From the NCBI GenBank assembly GCA_035546535.1, contig DASZWQ010000204.1:1-64000 (forward strand): 64,000 nucleotides of DNA. The letters are read 5' to 3'. The stretch comes from Pirellulales bacterium (GTDB lineage Bacteria > Planctomycetota > Planctomycetia > Pirellulales > JACPPG01). Shown here piece by piece: positions 61,499-64,000 of the stretch (positions are counted from its first letter, which is position 1; every line of letters begins with the position of its first letter). A program made the translations under genes and the position numbers. The notes below the pieces were generated by a model. The model saw only the letters and a list, made by a program, of their open reading frames with translations, had not been told where the DNA came from and ran no database searches.

Positions 61499-62092
61499 TT
61501 ACTCGCCCTTATCCGCACTGGCTTTGCTCCCTTGCTCAAACGTGGGAGCTTGGGCGCGCTGCGCGACGCGATCGCGCTGGCCGACGAATTCCAGAATCGC
61601 CCGGGTGCCGGCGTCGCCCAGACGCGGCTTGGCCAGTCGTACCACGCGAGTGTATCCGCCGGGTCGCTCGGTGTAGCGAGGGGCAATCGTCTCGAACAGC
61701 ACCCGCACCGCCTGCTTGTCGCCCAGCAATTCCAACACGCGGCGGCGCGCCGCCACAACCGGTGACATCGCTTGATTCCATTGACGGTAGCGGTCGCTCT
61801 TGCGCCAGGTGCGCCACTCGGCCGAGTTGCGGGTCGCCGAAGTGGCAAACTCGCCCGCGGCACGCTCCTGCGGAATGCTGCGGCAGGCGATCGTGACGCA
61901 TTTTTCGACCAGCGGGCGAACTTCCTTCGCCTTCTGCAGCGTGGTGATGATGCGGCCGGCGATCTTGGGCTTATTGTCGTCGAACTCGGCATCGCGCTCG
62001 GTCAAAACGAGCGCGCTGGCCAGATTGCGCAGCAGGGCCCGTTGATGGCTGGGGGCACGGCCCAGGATTCGTCCGGTTCTTCGGTGTCTCAT
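61499..62092 (-). CDS. rplQ: 50S ribosomal protein L17 (with inserts)
   Basis: The 197-aa protein starts MRHRRTGRILGRAPSHQRAL and has LAKAKE-like QKAKEVRPLVEKCVTIA and, later, VLFETIAPRYTERPGGYTR, all diagnostic of L17, which lies near the exit tunnel of the large subunit. Compared with typical 120-130-aa L17, it has an insert after LVLTERD (about 18 residues), a longer insert in the middle (about 70-105), and a C-terminal Lys/Ala tail. It follows rpoA by 119 bases on the same strand, the usual order. Confidence 0.94.
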   Translation of the reverse strand: MRHRRTGRILGRAPSHQRALLRNLASALVLTERDAEFDDNKPKIAGRIITTLQKAKEVRPLVEKCVTIACRSIPQERAAGEFATSATRNSAEWRTWRKSDRYRQWNQAMSPVVAARRRVLELLGDKQAVRVLFETIAPRYTERPGGYTRVVRLAKPRLGDAGTRAILEFVGQRDRVAQRAQAPTFEQGSKASADKGE

Positions 62093-62211
62093 GGTCGGAT
62101 CGTGTGGTTAAGGATTCTTTGCTCGAACAGCGCGGCAGGCGCGTCGCGGTACGGGTCGATTTCGGCGGCAATCAGGTCGCCATCAAGTCGACATGCTTAA
62201 GTGGATGTTGT

Positions 62212-63201
62212 TTAAGTGGACATCGTCGTAGGCAACCGCATGCCGAGGCGCAGGCCCAATTCAGTCAGCTTATCGCGGACCTCGTTGAGCGTCGTTTCGC
62301 CGAAATTGCGCACGTCCAGCAACTGGTCTTCCGTGCGGACGACCAGGTCGCGGACCGTGTGAATGTTTTCGGATTCCAGACAGTTGGTGGCCCGCACCGA
62401 CAAATTCAACTCGGCCAGGCTCATGTTCAATTTCGACTCGACCGCGGCATCCGTCACGCCGCTGCCGGAGCGGCCTTCGGCGTGTACCGAGGAGCCCAAC
62501 TCGTTGTACTGAACGAACGGATTGAGGTGCTTGCGGAGAATCTTGGCCGCTTCGACCAGCGCCATTTCCGGACCAACCGAACCGTTAGTCCAGATCTCCA
62601 TCGTCAGCTTGTCGTAGTTGGTCTTCTGGCCGACGCGCGTCTCTTCGATCTCGTAGCGGACCCGCACGACCGGGCTGTAAACAGCATCGACCGGAATGAT
62701 ACCGATTTCCTGCGTCTGCGGCGTATGCTCGCTGGCGGGCACATAGCCGCGGCCATTCTCCACGACCATTTCCACCACGAACGGCACGTCGCTGGTAAGC
62801 GTGGCGATCACCTGGTCCTTGTTGATCACCTCGACGGCGTCGTCGGTCTGCACGTCGCGGCCCGTGACCACGCCCTTGGTGCTCTTGTCGATGCGGATTA
62901 CGCGGGTCGATTCGCTGTGGTTTTTCACCACCAGCGACTTGATGTTCAACACCACGTCGGTCATGTCCTCGACGACGCCGGGCAGAGTGCTGAACTCGTG
63001 CTGGGCGCCGTGAATCTTGATCTGCGTGACCGAACTGCCCTCGAGGCTCGACAGCAGGATGCGACGCAGACTGTTGCCGACCGTCACGCCGAATCCACGC
63101 TCGAACGGCTCGGCCACGAACTTGCCGTATGACGAAGTAAGCGTCTTGTGATCACAGGAAACGACACTGGGCAGTTCAAACCCGCGCCAACGAATTCGCA
63201 T
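62212..63201 (-). CDS. rpoA: RNA polymerase subunit alpha
   Basis: The 329-aa protein has the alpha N-terminal dimerisation domain ([20 protein letters not shown]) and the C-terminal domain with [20 protein letters not shown] and [19 protein letters not shown]. It assembles the core enzyme and binds UP elements and regulators through its CTD. GGAGG precedes the ATG at 63201. It follows rpsD by 139 bases, with rplQ next, the common bacterial block. Confidence 0.97.
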   Translation of the reverse strand: MRIRWRGFELPSVVSCDHKTLTSSYGKFVAEPFERGFGVTVGNSLRRILLSSLEGSSVTQIKIHGAQHEFSTLPGVVEDMTDVVLNIKSLVVKNHSESTRVIRIDKSTKGVVTGRDVQTDDAVEVINKDQVIATLTSDVPFVVEMVVENGRGYVPASEHTPQTQEIGIIPVDAVYSPVVRVRYEIEETRVGQKTNYDKLTMEIWTNGSVGPEMALVEAAKILRKHLNPFVQYNELGSSVHAEGRSGSGVTDAAVESKLNMSLAELNLSVRATNCLESENIHTVRDLVVRTEDQLLDVRNFGETTLNEVRDKLTELGLRLGMRLPTTMST

Positions 63202-63340
63202 TACAAGCCTCCCTGGAGACAGCGGCTTGAGGGAACACGCACGACCGGCCCAAGCGCTTTGCCGGCGGCGATGACTTCAGTCCATAAACGGTAAGGGTTG
63301 TCGGCTGTCCGGCGGGATCGCCGACCGAGGAGCCGCGCTC

Positions 63341-63967
63341 TTACTTCGAGCACAACTCGATGATCAATTGCGTCTGTACGGGAATCGAAACGTCCATCGA
63401 CTCGGGCAGCCGATTGACGCGTCCTTCGGGCATGGGGCCGTCGAGCCTGGTGAGAAAATCAGGAACGTCGCGGCTGTTATCCGCGAGATTGGCCTGCACG
63501 GCCTGCAGGCTCTTCTTGCGGTTCTTCACGCGAATGACGTCGCCGGCCTTCAACAGGTAGCTGGGAATATCCACGCGGCGTCCATTCACGGTGATGTGTC
63601 CGTGGGCGACCAACTGCCGCGATTGGGCGCGGCTCTGGCCGAAGCCCAGGCGATGCACGATGTTGTCCAGCCGGCGTTCGAGCAGGCTCATCAACGTATC
63701 GCCGGTGTTGCCGCGCGACCGCTCGGCTTCGCTGAAGTAGCAGCGAAACTGCCGTTCCAGCACGCCGTAATAGTGCTTCACTTTCTGCTTCTCGCGCAGG
63801 TGCAGTCCGTAATCGGTCATCTTGCCGCGCCGCGCCTGCTGCATGCCGGGCGGAGTGCCGCGCCGCTCGACGGCGCACTTGGGCGTATCGCAACGCGACC
63901 CCTTGAGGAACAGCTTGATGCCCTCGCGGCGGCACAAACGACAAACAGGTCCAGTATGACGAGCCAT
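63341..63967 (-). CDS. rpsD: 30S ribosomal protein S4 (zinc-type)
   Basis: The 208-aa protein begins with CRLCRREG and a second Cys pair in CDTPKC, forming the zinc knuckle of C+ S4, and has RLDNIVHRLGFGQSRAQSRQ with the S4 RNA-binding domain in the C-terminal half. It nucleates 16S folding and can repress its own operon. The ATG at 63967 is the start; upstream DNA runs out of the window. It is first of the visible rpsD-rpoA-rplQ genes. Confidence 0.96.
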   Translation of the reverse strand: MARHTGPVCRLCRREGIKLFLKGSRCDTPKCAVERRGTPPGMQQARRGKMTDYGLHLREKQKVKHYYGVLERQFRCYFSEAERSRGNTGDTLMSLLERRLDNIVHRLGFGQSRAQSRQLVAHGHITVNGRRVDIPSYLLKAGDVIRVKNRKKSLQAVQANLADNSRDVPDFLTRLDGPMPEGRVNRLPESMDVSIPVQTQLIIELCSK

Positions 63968-64000
63968 AGTCTAGAAAATTCGGTTGCTGTGCTTGGTTCG

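Overview
The window is GC-rich chromosomal DNA from a member of the Planctomycetota, most likely of the Pirellulales. I infer this from gene content: DUF1501 and PQQ-propeller secreted proteins, two DUF1559 proteins, a MoxR/DUF58/DUF4129 cluster, long secreted proteins of unknown function, bacterial methanofuran-type (C1) genes, and many short palindromic repeats between genes. No 16S gene is present, so the assignment rests on gene content alone.

Layout. 1-9.3 kb: archease (cut by the window edge), an AcuI-type reductase, thioredoxin with a consensus promoter, a large coiled-coil protein, secreted proteins, an AhpD-like protein and a DUF1501/PQQ pair. 9.5-14.1 kb: an overlapping moxR-DUF58-DUF4129 membrane operon. 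14.1-17.3 kb: tex with a small partner gene. 17.7-25.8 kb: small planctomycete proteins, an M24 peptidase, two DUF1559 proteins, a PHP-domain protein and a thioesterase. 25.8-27.4 kb: a redox/universal-stress pair.

27.6-36.4 kb is the functional core: a SufR-like Fe-S regulator, a lone NuoB, SufC, SufB, SufD, a Rieske ferredoxin, an unknown insert and a SufT-like DUF59 protein, followed by two genes that I read as MfnD and MfnF (methanofuran side-chain synthesis). Together they link Fe-S cluster building, a Fe-S subunit of complex I and tetrahydromethanopterin/methanofuran C1 chemistry. SufS and SufU/SufE are not in the window.

36.5-39.8 kb: two divergent secreted enzymes flanking a 159-bp MITE-like element, whose 97%-identical partner lies 20 kb away at 18.06 kb in the opposite orientation. 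39.8-44.0 kb is an accessory region of visibly lower GC: an unknown 518-aa protein, the stump of a PatA/PatG-type subtilase, a DNA-binding-like protein and repeat-rich non-coding DNA. 44.1-49.2 kb: an NDP-sugar epimerase with an ArsR regulator, tRNA-Asn, a giant pseudopilin-like protein and a sugar-binding-fold protein.

49.5-57.5 kb looks envelope-directed: a glycosyltransferase beside hpt, then kdsD-kdsC and a 1061-aa LptC/LptA-like protein, the same order as the Kdo/LPS-transport locus of Proteobacteria. 57.8-64 kb: a ParD/ParE-like toxin-antitoxin pair, class II aldolase, a lipoprotein, a metallopeptidase-like protein, and the ribosomal/RNA polymerase block rpsD-rpoA-rplQ.

I found no CRISPR array, prophage or intact transposase. 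The strongest candidates for something undescribed are the MITE family, the subtilase stump with its 518-aa neighbour, the transglutaminase-less TgpA-like protein, and the giant LptC/LptA protein.
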